Source of the DNA: an uncultured Bacteroidota bacterium
GTDB lineage: Bacteria; Bacteroidota; Bacteroidia; Chitinophagales; Chitinophagaceae
Direction: 5' to 3'
NCBI GenBank assembly: GCA_903929425.1
Contig: CAIYUO010000087.1
Coordinates: 1-33,121 of the forward strand
DNA length: 33,121 nt
Positions 28,301 through 33,121 of this stretch are shown piece after piece (position 1 is the first letter of the stretch; each line of letters starts with the position of its first letter). Made by a program: the position numbers and the translations under genes. The notes beneath the pieces were generated by a model. That model saw nothing but the letters and a program-made list of their open reading frames with translations, was not told where the DNA came from and ran no database searches.

Positions 28301-31300
28301 TGCAAATGGTTTTGTAAATGCATTAGAGACTGTTGCAGAAAGTGGAATATACAGTGGCACTTATACTTATTCAAGAGCTACTGATCCATCATTGAAAGCA
28401 TGTTTAGATTCTGATTTTGATGGAGTACCAGATATTGATGATTTGGATGATGATAATGATGGTATTTTAGATACCATTGAATGTGTTAACAATCAAATAT
28501 TTTTAGAAAATTTTGAAACTGCAACTGTTAATCCATATAGATCGGCTGCGGTTTATCAACCTGGTGTGTCCTTAAATGGCCAGTTGGCTTCTGGTGGTGC
28601 AAATGGAACATCTAAATCTTTATTTCATAATACTGGCACTGGAACTTATGTAGTTGGAGATATTTTTTGGGGAACTAGAACTCCAATTACTGTAAATCAA
28701 AATAGTACTTACGAGATAAGTTACTATATGAAAGACAAAAACGGGGTGTCTTTGCCAAGTGTAGAAAATTGGGTTAATAATGTGAAAATTGGTAATGCAA
28801 CTACAATTACCACCTCTTGGGTAAAATATACCATTACTTGGAATAGTGGATTAAATTCAACGCTAGACCTTTCACTTAAAAACTTAAATATTTCTGGAGT
28901 AGGGAACGATTTCTATATAGATGAAATAGCTGTTATAGCCATTTGTGTTGATGGAGATGCAGACAATGACGGAATACCAAATCGACTGGATCTTGACTCA
29001 GACGGCGATGGCTGTTCTGATGCGAATGAAGCATACGCAACAACCACTGCACAAGGAACAGATGGTAACCAAACTTATGGAACCAATCCAATTACCGTAG
29101 ATGCAACTGGTAAAATTACCAGTGCGAGTTACACTAGTACAAGTAATAATTATTTAACTGTTGGATCTTCTAGTACCATAACTACGCAGCCAACGGATCA
29201 ATCTGTAACACCAGGTGCTAATGCAGTCTTCTCTGCAAATGTAACTGCAGGAACAGGTTCTACCACTTATCAATGGCAGCTTAGTACGGATGGTGGAAGT
29301 ACTTGGAATAATGTTACTAATTCTGTGACTTATGCAGGTGCAGGTACAACTACTTTAACGGTGAGCAATGTGACCATTGCCATGAAAGGGTATCGATATA
29401 AATTATTAATAACGCAATCCAATTATGTTTGTGGAAGTATTAGTTCCAATGTTGCTAAATTAAATATGGACAACACGCCTGTGGTGGTGGATGATGCAAA
29501 AACAGGAACAGAAGATACGCCAGTAACTGGGAATGTTTTAACCAATGATAAAGGTTCTGGTTCACCAGCTGCTGCGTTAACGGTTTCATCTTATACCATT
29601 GGTGGCGTGAGCTATCCTGCAGGAACGAGCGCAACAATTGCAGGAGTGGGAAGTTTTGTTATGAATGCAAATGGTACTTACACATTTACGCCAACAGCAA
29701 ATTATAATGGTACAGTTCCAGCTATTGATTATACAGCCACAGATGCAAATGGTGGTTCAGATATTGGCACTTTAAATATTACTATCACAGCCGTAAATGA
29801 TGCGCCAATTGCGGTAGATGATAATAAATCAACGCCTCAAAATACTGCCGTTTCAGGAAATGTATTAACAGATGGTACAGACGATAGTGATGTGGATGGA
29901 AATACTTTAACTATAGCTCAATTTGCCATTGCAGGGGTTGCTTATAATCCTGGAGACAATGTAAATATTCCTGGTGTTGGTTCCTTTACTTTAAGTGCTA
30001 ATGGAAATTACACTTTTACACCATTGAATGGATATTATGGAGCAGTTCCGACTGTTGAATATATAATAAGTGATGGCAATGGTGGGTCTGATGCTGGAAA
30101 TTTAAATATTACAGTTACTGATGTGAATGATGCTCCATTGGCAACTGATGATATTAAAACCATATTGCAAGGTTCAACAGCAACAGGTAATTTACTAACC
30201 AATGATGCCGATGTTGATGCAGGTGCAACATTAACCATTACACAATTTGTTTTCACCATAAATGGAACTACTTATACCAACACAGCGGGTTCAAATATTG
30301 TAACCATGCCTGGTATCGGTACGATTCAAATTTTAACTAATGGTGCTTATAGTTTTGTTCCAACAGGTACTTATACTGGAACTGTTCCGCCAATAACTTA
30401 TACTTTAAGTGACGGAAGTTTAACGGACAATGCTTTGTTAGATATTTTTGTATCACCAGTTAATGCGAACCCAGTTGCAAATAATGATGCACAAACAACG
30501 AATGAAGAAGTACCAGCCACAGGAAATGTTTTAACAAATGATACCGATTCGGATGCAAATACACTCGTTGTAACTGAATATTCCTTTACAGTTGCTGGAA
30601 TTACTTATACTTATCCAGCTGGATCAACGAATTGTATTTACAATGTGGGAACCATTTTGATGAATGCAAATGGTACATACACATTTACACCTTATGCTAA
30701 TTATAACGGAAACGTGCCGGCTATTACTTATGCAATTAGTGATGCACATGGTGGTACCGCAACATCAACTTTAGCAATCACCGTCACTCCAGTAAACGAT
30801 TCGCCAATTGCGGTGAATGATGATAATAAAACAACACCTGAGGATACACCGGTAACTGTGAATGTATTAACAAACGATAGCGATATTGATGGTAATACTT
30901 TATCCGTAACACAATTTACAATTGCAGGTATAGTAGGTACGTTTACAAACTCTGCAGTGATTCCTGGAAAAGGAACATTAACTGCTAATTCAAATGGAAA
31001 TTTCACATTTACACCTTTTGCAAATTTCAATGGAGTTGTACCAACCATCACTTACACAGTGACTGATGGAACTTCAACTAATACTGCGTTTGTAAATATT
31101 ACAGTTACCCCTGTGAACGATGCGCCAGCAGTAGCAAATGAAACAACAACTACACTTGAAAATGTTGCGAAAACTGGGAATGTATTAACAAACGATACGG
31201 ACATTGAAAGCAATACACTTTCTGTTACAACAGTCACCATTAATGGGGTTACTTATGCAGCAGGAACAATAATTGATATTGCAGGAGTTGGAACTTTAAT

Positions 31301-33121
31301 TGTAAATGCAAATGGTAGTTATATATTCACGCCATTACAAAATTATTTTGGAACAGTACCTGTAATAACCTATGCTGTTTCCGATGGTAATGGAGGAGTG
31401 ACTAATGGTACGCTTACAATTGCAGTAATTCCTGTGAATGATCCTCCAATTGTAGTAAATGAATCAGTGAATATTCAGGAGGATGGAATTGCTTCAGGTA
31501 ATTTATTATCCAATGATTCTGATCAAGAAAATAATCCTTTAACCATAACGCAATTTACCATAGCAGGTATTAGTGGTACATTCACTTCAACAGCAACCAT
31601 TCCAGGAGTAGGTACTATAACGATTAATGCAAATGGTACTTATACATTTACACCAACTGCAAATTATAATGGTATTGTTCCTGTTATTGAATATACAGTG
31701 AGCGATGGTCAAGGTGCAACAACTAATGGTACTTTAACCATTGTCGTTTCTCCTGTGAATGATGCGCCATTAGTAGTAAACGAAACATTATCTGCTCCTG
31801 TTAATACGGCAATTACAAATAATGTATTGACCAATGATAGAGATGTTGAAGCTGCAACTTTAACTATTACTAATATTACCATTGCAGGTGTTAGTTATCC
31901 AGTTGGTCAACTAACAACAATCACCGGAGTTGGAACTATTTTAATGAATGCTGATGGTAGTTTTGTATTTACTCCTGCCAATAATTATGTGGGTTCAGTA
32001 CCTGCAATTACGTACACCGTTTCTGATGGAACAACAACAAGTACAGGTACTTTAAGTTTAACCATTACACCTATAGACACCGATGGTGATGGAATTCCAG
32101 ATGCCACAGAAAAAGGAAATGGAATAAACCCAATTGATACGGATAATGATGGCACACCTGACTGGTTAGATTTAGATAGTGACAATGATGGCATACCAGA
32201 TAGTATCGAGGATGCGGTATGTATAGGTTTCTTACCATGTACACCAACCGATTCTGATAGTGATGGCACACCTGATTATCGCGATACCGATAGCGATGGT
32301 GATGGAATTTTAGATGCCACAGAAGATGCAGGTTGTACAGGTGCTGCACCATGTACGCCAACAGATACCGATGGCGATGGCACACCAAACTATTTAGATT
32401 TAGATAGTGATGGTGATGGAATTACAGATGCGATTGAAAAAGGACCTAATGCTTCACCATTGGATACTGATAATGATGGCACGCCTGATTATTTGGATAC
32501 GGATAGTGATGGTGATGGTATTTCAGATAATACTGAAAAAGGTGGAAGTTCCACTCCTATGGATACTGATGGCGATGGCATTCCTAATTATCGTGATGTA
32601 GATAGTGATGGTGATGGCATTCCTGATAATGTTGAAAGAGGCTCGGGTACGAATCCTTTAGATACCGATGGAGATGGTACACCTGATTATTTAGATACCG
32701 ATAGTGATGGGGATGGTATTTTAGACAATGCCGAAGATAATGGTTGTACAGGAACTGCGCCATGTACGCCAACAGATACCGATGGTGATGGTACACCAGA
32801 TTATCGTGATTTAGATTCAGATAATGATGGTATTCCAGATAGTGTTGAAGGTGGTGCAGATACAGATGGCGATGGTATTCCTAATTTTAGAGATTTAGAT
32901 AGTGATGGGGATGGAATTTTAGATGTGATTGAAAAAGGAACTAATGGTGCAACACCTTTAGATACCGATGGTGATGGTACACCAAACTTTTTAGATACCG
33001 ATAGTGATGGCGATGGCATTCCTGATAGTATTGAAAAGGGAACAGCATCAACGCCTAAAGATTCAGATGGTGATGGAGTACCTGATTATTTAGATACCGA
33101 TAGTGATGGTGATGGCATTCC
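16302..33121 (+). CDS. Giant modular calcium-binding surface protein, 3'-truncated
   Basis: An open frame of 5606 complete codons with no stop in the window. An in-frame TAG directly precedes the ATG, so the start is fixed. Signal peptide to ANAQ (residues 28-31). Residues about 45-480: FG-GAP/VCBS-like propeller with ADLNGDNISEI, VDIDEDGSAEIV, ADMNGDGKLDIV, FDFDGNGIREIV and ADLNNDGQAEIAV, followed by YWNQRNYRIVNINSDLTVP. Residues about 527-646: CARDB-like domain. Residues about 655-4287: twelve calcium-cassette/passenger modules. Then an Ig-like domain (about 4288-4390), eight tandem-95 repeats (about 4390-5257) and a TSP3-type DxDxDG array from about 5258 to the edge. Such proteins in Bacteroidota are usually T9SS cargo acting as adhesins, and a sorting domain is expected beyond the window. 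The closest functional parallel is the giant gliding adhesin SprB, but the repeats here are not obviously SprB-like. It probably belongs to the neighbouring two-component system's regulon (inference). Confidence 0.93.
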   Translation, partial: MIKYCVRICFSLRTVLILGLFQFISVFANAQTPCTAPYNPTPASSWGMVQKFQSNTVIWNGGTPTAADLNGDNISEILAPANDYSGYYVYKGDGTNKTSATKDFVITTSSVRSVQPAIANIIGNASSAPEVVMVNSAGFLYIFASTGGTETNFLFKSTTASQYNTDVTPYIVDIDEDGSAEIVLGSDVFGIVGNALVKRVAGPALGYVGATAGSTGTPIDVIVADIISTNPGKELIYGSRVYGVNLSTGVTNILKDLSTIVGTSIIATNDNGPTAIADMNGDGKLDIVYNGSTFVVMWDPNGTTAANTLLFRRIPPSFNYGTRGLPLIANVYNDKTTGGKSTDLPEAVIINSVSGSAGIVTAYNLNYNSTTGTATQHIWSLGTNDMSGCTGITAFDFDGNGIREIVYRDQSTLRIINGNLATPVNYATAAVSSSTWGEYPIVADLNNDGQAEIAVTGNTMLQVFGSDPATFPWRAAPNYWNQRNYRIVNINSDLTVPATEINAASSVAYNNNEAQLQLADAVGNGVPSGYTYSPDASITINNIVGTCPNMIVSATISNTGSYLLPAGTYVALYDANPTTGAANLIGTYQTIATIAAGGSMTVSMTANLVGASSLIHAVVNDRGTTTRPFNLSTWTTNTGLSECSYTNNIDSKTFTCTDTDSDGVSDYVDIDDDNDGVLDEVENAWCKPLFANSILPVGKTYGVTAASFGSYMPAVTAGLDATTCMSPGQITTLTYEFGKTVNNPIIGFYGVDFAKEEWFDLNDNPVQLRILDASGPTVVSNNILTLSTSPVAGANTASTSAMGRIQVYGNVTGLKVKHTWLLTASNCDNHGFSFLEPLDCIGGPNPDIDNDGIINSLDLDSDGDGCPDAREAAVTGTLNSGVVKNGLNGAVTITNTLPNAIAAGSYGTNGFANSLETAVDNGIANYVNTYVYATMRAYAACADADNDNINDLQDIDDDNDGVKDIDELSCISPLNAIAPSATGALTIFSDNNTGNFIKLTGTITKVATTLYSKDIDVLQLAATSSGSVTLNNAYQLLKLTVADLDQSESVTLKVYDLQNNLIPFNASNILDKGTYVNPTYPTGSSIVLTAGGTATYNGATNSAPNILLGIPNNAKRIEFYKTAGANNTWIGLLAGCNDWDLDNDGIPNRLDLDSDSDGCSDALESGATNITTANYAFSGTMGANGLDNSLETVADNGIINYTSTYIVYSVDNLINACLDTDGDGLRNIFDIDDDNDGVLDTTEQYCSTIGALADLYGPTYWKSISWIGGAYLAQYSYATPDIYIDGVLNNGVEVFRPGTVDNPIDGDDFTATPIIYTLVTQNPLHADGFSIVNDYGAAGDNILKADIKLYTGSVANPTLMGIETIDNMQDVSSTIRYPFTKGYNNITSIKILVYKTLPAGTQAANGMQMGELGLYSNAGTFCADIDTDNDGTPNRLDLDSDGDGCSDALESGATTITTANYAFTGTMGTNGLDNSLETVADNGVINYVSSYPFAIAGNYAACNDSDGDGVNDVADIDDDNDGILDAVESPACFFKEYEWNTADKSSYVKVTSELTTTNTFSSQLLTDNNTTTSTTFSTATAQSQIGKAIFTVNFNAPVKLDAWYILKTSATQIFATTASSLMVQGSNNNSSWTNLLSSPIASPSNATNTTANGSVDLVNSNKFTISANAGYYKYYRIFGVGATAANILGGSAADFYFDFNTNSYNASQYPKPTCVSDTDGDGIRNHLDLDSDGDGCPDAKEASIKGALLSGTIRNGTPANLITTANVASAVVSGTYGANGFADALETSSESGIYSGTYTYEYVISNKFNACLDSDNDGLNDVFDIDDDNDGILDLQEQVSCVSYGLNLDNIYFTGTSVTNKTSNSLTTNNNGWTTSYSSENFTLPLSLKFNRLKTEGTVMFGLIPSAISQTPANYNDLGYKFNLAATQAYGYFNGGVWSFAHGAINGGEEYSIDISATGYVTVKINGIQKQAYQGVNSSYKLAVSAGSVASELSNIRFTNNTYLEKSFCSDRDTDGDGIPNRLDLDSDGDECSDAFEGGTTTNRTTNFAHPAPYGNNGFANALETVADNGTYSGTYTFLNVIDRNAKACLDSDSDGVSDVYDLDDDNDGVLDSEECNAPFFDNWVDLASFKSKLMSSAFHGTLFRSAKGNYYVAGSFAKPDGTDQPIPTLVTPANGYNYTGEIIDIAGVGSSSSYAIATTKGIWVWGYLNDNFILPGTTTTVGGSPFQKVMLPAEIDPKNIKSISASTNNFLILLQDGTVYAYGMANASLNGAGLSTASKGFTQVLVGPNTPLTNISQVEATSGGTIAADITNNKLYTWGTNVYLGNATAFTTKNYATEMTNPLPNGIRIAMIDGTYSTSMTYLLLGTDKKVYALGSGSEGILGQNSTSNSTSWLNVKGKDGVGVLENVEYLSAQNSTDQYTSASVILNTGKPLSWGSAGAQNMIGLGNVSALVPGTPNGIVDTDVIYVIENGGHLTPMLNDDGEIGNVGHNVAGAFADGTSSNRAVYVFNPFERGTDYSDNIAASCNPDIDGDGIPNRMDLDTDGDGCSDAKESNVKGTLITGNLVNKVNGTLTSINVNNAIAQGTYGANGFANGIETASESGIYTGTYFYKYATNAAVNGCTDSDGDGVSNIFDLDDDNDGILDLNEQINCIPVGIDLDKLTFTGSSIIANTSNSLTTDGGDVWKSSYSFQNFKLPISLKFKHASTTGYEMFGLLPVANAQTPASWNDAGYKFYPQTTNTYGYFTSAWDFGPIAILPTDVLSVDISSTGYVTAAINGVVQKAYQGVVSDYKLAISSYRASSLTDIILTDAKNLAEYVCTNLDSDLDGIPNHLDLDSDGDGCPDAKEAGVKGTLTTGDVVNKVGSTNTTTANVANAIAAGPYGDNGFANSIETNTESGLYSGTYTYSYVVDATVSACLDTDNDGVTDIKDLDDDNDGILDLVECPLNNILVNGDFVGNTTGWTANANWVWKTGDFIWNSADNVSNNSISQTFGKPVINAESSSEDIAFDFGTNGTGWAISSSGIATMDVAINNIVYATLTNPNGGTTASIVAKNGASVNLSSVNIITTNVPSSRIIITVPKSIFTNSNTIDFNFSATTDDIGIDNVFIGTQITTCDTDGDGVVNSKDLDSDGDGCPDSREAGVYAPLTSGTVINKVGTVTSTTTVPSAVVSGTFGMNGFVNSVETASESGLYSGTYTYGYATDASVSACVDTDGDGVTDVNDIDDDNDGVLDTLEQEICKINFDFSAIGTTAQSISLGGGLTVSQISSVATVAGSDNNSNLALSVGNTATLTFNRPVSLTIKHANNSAVNFDNGDRWNISSTGATFKLSDPNLDLTLNANPNGVIDFTPKATSNNDAEPWVITTSKLSTITFNLAVGNTFSDLKIELACGSDIDTDSDGIPNRLDLDSDGDGCTDAIEAGSSTSSTSTSVYPTGTDNNANGLLNVYESSTNGTINYSSYYTEYALTNTLNACTDSDNDGVKDILDLDDDNDGILDNIESPNCFTTIADFAKPIAVSSELLPYTTYIIGNSIDASSTSASAFDPSQNWVGKEIFKFTAKTNIAITGMSFNLVNWALSNLSTNTFKLQGSIDNVVWADLSTAVASTATTGVFTITNSLATSSKFKYYRLLGVAGTSYYGGVLNASFNVVSTTLPMPIAGCTNDTDGDGKLNHLDLDSDGDSCPDAIEEGTAAFGTSAYSSTSFLNSTTTGANGFANNLETATESGIYSGTYKYIRAVISTLNACLDTDGDGVPNLDDIDDDNDGIVDLSEMSCSPIVTNATCLAAPLAYGITSHCSGWKGFDYDPSPTVNIISNFDYMGLTGGIPYFDFQGSTGSSATTQLCGKIYKDFVTIPGVTYTFSVNLMSSFVDAEGIKPNLKGVDASTGFVLGTTYLNGTGVRSVTFTAIGTTTTITLGLDTRTSLTYAGGNQFWHEVGFTMNGATYQNCTILDTDGDGTPNTLDLDSDGDGCADAVEAKTTYHPGAGLTGSAKLTSSTIPGTVGANGFVNALETVAESGIYSGTYTYSRATDPSLKACLDSDFDGVPDIDDLDDDNDGILDTIECVNNQIFLENFETATVNPYRSAAVYQPGVSLNGQLASGGANGTSKSLFHNTGTGTYVVGDIFWGTRTPITVNQNSTYEISYYMKDKNGVSLPSVENWVNNVKIGNATTITTSWVKYTITWNSGLNSTLDLSLKNLNISGVGNDFYIDEIAVIAICVDGDADNDGIPNRLDLDSDGDGCSDANEAYATTTAQGTDGNQTYGTNPITVDATGKITSASYTSTSNNYLTVGSSSTITTQPTDQSVTPGANAVFSANVTAGTGSTTYQWQLSTDGGSTWNNVTNSVTYAGAGTTTLTVSNVTIAMKGYRYKLLITQSNYVCGSISSNVAKLNMDNTPVVVDDAKTGTEDTPVTGNVLTNDKGSGSPAAALTVSSYTIGGVSYPAGTSATIAGVGSFVMNANGTYTFTPTANYNGTVPAIDYTATDANGGSDIGTLNITITAVNDAPIAVDDNKSTPQNTAVSGNVLTDGTDDSDVDGNTLTIAQFAIAGVAYNPGDNVNIPGVGSFTLSANGNYTFTPLNGYYGAVPTVEYIISDGNGGSDAGNLNITVTDVNDAPLATDDIKTILQGSTATGNLLTNDADVDAGATLTITQFVFTINGTTYTNTAGSNIVTMPGIGTIQILTNGAYSFVPTGTYTGTVPPITYTLSDGSLTDNALLDIFVSPVNANPVANNDAQTTNEEVPATGNVLTNDTDSDANTLVVTEYSFTVAGITYTYPAGSTNCIYNVGTILMNANGTYTFTPYANYNGNVPAITYAISDAHGGTATSTLAITVTPVNDSPIAVNDDNKTTPEDTPVTVNVLTNDSDIDGNTLSVTQFTIAGIVGTFTNSAVIPGKGTLTANSNGNFTFTPFANFNGVVPTITYTVTDGTSTNTAFVNITVTPVNDAPAVANETTTTLENVAKTGNVLTNDTDIESNTLSVTTVTINGVTYAAGTIIDIAGVGTLIVNANGSYIFTPLQNYFGTVPVITYAVSDGNGGVTNGTLTIAVIPVNDPPIVVNESVNIQEDGIASGNLLSNDSDQENNPLTITQFTIAGISGTFTSTATIPGVGTITINANGTYTFTPTANYNGIVPVIEYTVSDGQGATTNGTLTIVVSPVNDAPLVVNETLSAPVNTAITNNVLTNDRDVEAATLTITNITIAGVSYPVGQLTTITGVGTILMNADGSFVFTPANNYVGSVPAITYTVSDGTTTSTGTLSLTITPIDTDGDGIPDATEKGNGINPIDTDNDGTPDWLDLDSDNDGIPDSIEDAVCIGFLPCTPTDSDSDGTPDYRDTDSDGDGILDATEDAGCTGAAPCTPTDTDGDGTPNYLDLDSDGDGITDAIEKGPNASPLDTDNDGTPDYLDTDSDGDGISDNTEKGGSSTPMDTDGDGIPNYRDVDSDGDGIPDNVERGSGTNPLDTDGDGTPDYLDTDSDGDGILDNAEDNGCTGTAPCTPTDTDGDGTPDYRDLDSDNDGIPDSVEGGADTDGDGIPNFRDLDSDGDGILDVIEKGTNGATPLDTDGDGTPNFLDTDSDGDGIPDSIEKGTASTPKDSDGDGVPDYLDTDSDGDGI
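20890..21440 (+). other. Passenger 4: discoidin-like domain, sibling of passenger 10
   Basis: This region of the giant protein has a discoidin/F5-8C-like feel: VQGSNNNSSWTNLLSS, then YYKYYRIFGVGAT. The passenger at about 26800-27280 repeats the same features in the same order (LQGSIDNVVWADLSTA, then KFKYYRLLGVAGT). The two are probably diverged copies of one domain. A carbohydrate-binding role is possible but not shown. Confidence 0.55.
21825..22330 (+). other. Passenger 5, duplicated as passenger 7
   Basis: This domain and the one at about 24250-24765 share TSNSLTT, LPLSLKFNR against LPISLKFKH, MFGLIPSAISQTPANYND against MFGLLPVANAQTPASWND, YGYF, and ISATGYVTVKINGIQKQAYQG against ISSTGYVTAAINGVVQKAYQG. 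They are clear paralogues about 2.4 kb apart with the RCC1-bearing module between them. I do not recognise the fold by name. Confidence 0.75.
22660..23850 (+). other. Passenger 6: RCC1-like beta-propeller inserted in the module array
   Basis: About 400 residues of RCC1-type blades: SSYAIATTKGIWVWGYL, FLILLQDGTVYAYGMAN, NNKLYTWGTNVYLGN, YLLLGTDKKVYALGSGSEG, then GKPLSWGSAGAQNMIGLGN. The pattern 'DG.VY.WG....G.LG' repeats at 50-70 residue spacing. It accounts for the single double-length module (1602 bases). RCC1-like propellers occur in bacterial surface proteins, probably as protein- or ligand-binding scaffolds. Confidence 0.75.
29163..29470 (+). other. Ig-like domain joining module array and tandem-95 repeats
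   Basis: About 100 residues with TITTQPTDQSVTPGANAVFS, YQWQLSTDGGSTWNNV, and YKLLITQSNYVCGSISSNVA, the usual bacterial Ig-like (I-set type) pattern of a Trp core and a closing strand. It replaces the usual linker after the twelfth DGC cassette and therefore marks the end of the module array. Confidence 0.7.
29470..32073 (+). repeat. Eight tandem-95 / cadherin-like repeats
   Basis: Eight copies of a repeat of about 100-112 residues, each with 'GNVLTNDxD...LTIT.F.I.G', then 'G.I..NANGTYTFTP..NYNG.VP.ITYT.SDG', and ending in PVNDAP or a variant. Copies end near 29808, 30138, 30474, 30804, 31128, 31446, 31767 and 32073. This is the Big_9/Cadherin_5-like tandem-95 family found in giant bacterial adhesins. 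The third copy ends with VNANP and the eighth stops at TITPI before the calcium array. The Asp-rich turns at VLTNDxD could bind calcium. Confidence 0.85.
32076..33121 (+). repeat. TSP3-type DxDxDG calcium-binding array, running off the window
   Basis: A run of about 11 units of 27-42 residues. Each pairs 'DTDGDGTPDYLD' with 'TDSDGDGI.D..EKG'. I count one single and ten paired cassettes before the edge. Three units carry a short Cys loop ending in PCTPT (VCIGFLPCTPT, GCTGAAPCTPT, GCTGTAPCTPT). The DNA is itself strongly repeated: the 20 bases TTAGATACCGATAGTGATGG recur at about 32691, 32991 and 33090. The array probably forms a rigid, calcium-stiffened stalk near the cell-surface end. Confidence 0.9.

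Larger units (their letters stand above)
18270..29160 (+). repeat. Twelve alternating calcium-cassette / passenger-domain modules
   Basis: Two kinds of paired calcium cassette alternate. The first, D(I/L)DDDNDG, starts at 18306, 19161, 19989, 20844, 21771, 22605, 24207, 25092, 25968, 26757, 27567 and 28440, so the spacing is 789-927 bases except for one gap of 1602. The second, a DLDSDGDGC-type cassette, starts at 18873, 19752, 20610, 21483, 22371, 23922, 24804, 25683, 26517, 27318, 28179 and 28989. Between the first and second cassette lies a variable passenger of about 130-190 residues (about 400 in the sixth). Between the second cassette and the next first cassette lies a conserved 55-75 residue linker with G.NGFAN.LET, then ESG.YSGTYTY, then NACLD. 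The passengers mostly look like beta-sandwich folds. Confidence 0.9.

Noticed and set aside
18628-33019. Many minus-strand open frames rich in Ser and Pro (with motifs such as GIPSPSVSKS) inside the giant gene
   Set aside because: They are the antisense reading of the DxDxDG repeats (GAT/GGT codons read backwards as Ser/Pro codons). They share the repeat period of the sense protein and have no start-site or family support.
32076-33121. CRISPR-like regular repeats
   Set aside because: Repeats are in frame, of unequal length (27-42 codons), contiguous and coding for a TSP3 array. There are no spacers or cas genes.
16302-33121. Several separate genes or a frameshifted gene
   Set aside because: The same frame gives recognisable domains at every point I translated, from the signal peptide to the last base. 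I saw no in-frame stop and no frame change at domain borders.
16302-33121. RTX toxin or type I secretion adhesin
   Set aside because: No GGxGxDxxx nonapeptide runs are present. The calcium motifs are TSP3 and FG-GAP types, and the genomic context is T9SS.

Overview
The window looks like chromosomal DNA from a low-GC member of the Bacteroidota. The evidence is a CcmF-type cytochrome c biogenesis gene, a DUF4294 protein, type IX secretion system (T9SS) cargo with a type B sorting domain, a PorP/SprF partner, a Reg_prop two-component sensor, signal peptides with Gln at the cleavage site, and a TAnnTTTG-like -7 box. The gene content would fit Chitinophagaceae or a related family, but I cannot fix the genus by eye.

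Bases 1-5718 hold housekeeping genes, all on +: the 3' part of ccmF, a DUF4294 exported protein, glnS and tilS. Bases 5794-10911 hold a probable two-gene surface-protein operon. It encodes a 1371-aa IgGFc-binding/PKD protein with a type B T9SS sorting domain, followed without a gap by a PorP/SprF-family outer-membrane protein. Bases 10919-12307 form a convergent minus-strand cluster: a small protein of unknown function, rlmH (TTG start) and a rhomboid protease. Bases 12538-16135 hold a two-component pair: a NarL/LuxR-type response regulator overlapped by a 1004-aa Reg_prop/Y_Y_Y sensor histidine kinase.

From 16302 to the right edge there is one open frame of at least 5606 codons with no stop. 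It encodes a giant exported protein. In order it has a signal peptide, an FG-GAP/VCBS-like propeller, a CARDB-like domain, twelve calcium-cassette/passenger modules, an Ig-like domain, eight tandem-95 (cadherin-like) repeats and a long thrombospondin-type-3 (TSP3) DxDxDG array that is still running at the window end. A T9SS sorting domain probably lies beyond the edge.

The part most worth a second look is the middle of this giant protein. The same calcium-cassette frame and the same 55-75 residue linker recur twelve times, with different passenger domains (one of them an RCC1-like propeller) inserted between them. Cysteines sit at every passenger and linker boundary. In addition, a TAGAA-N4-TTCTA inverted repeat occurs upstream of both the response regulator gene and the giant gene. 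This suggests, but does not prove, that the adjacent two-component system controls the giant surface protein.
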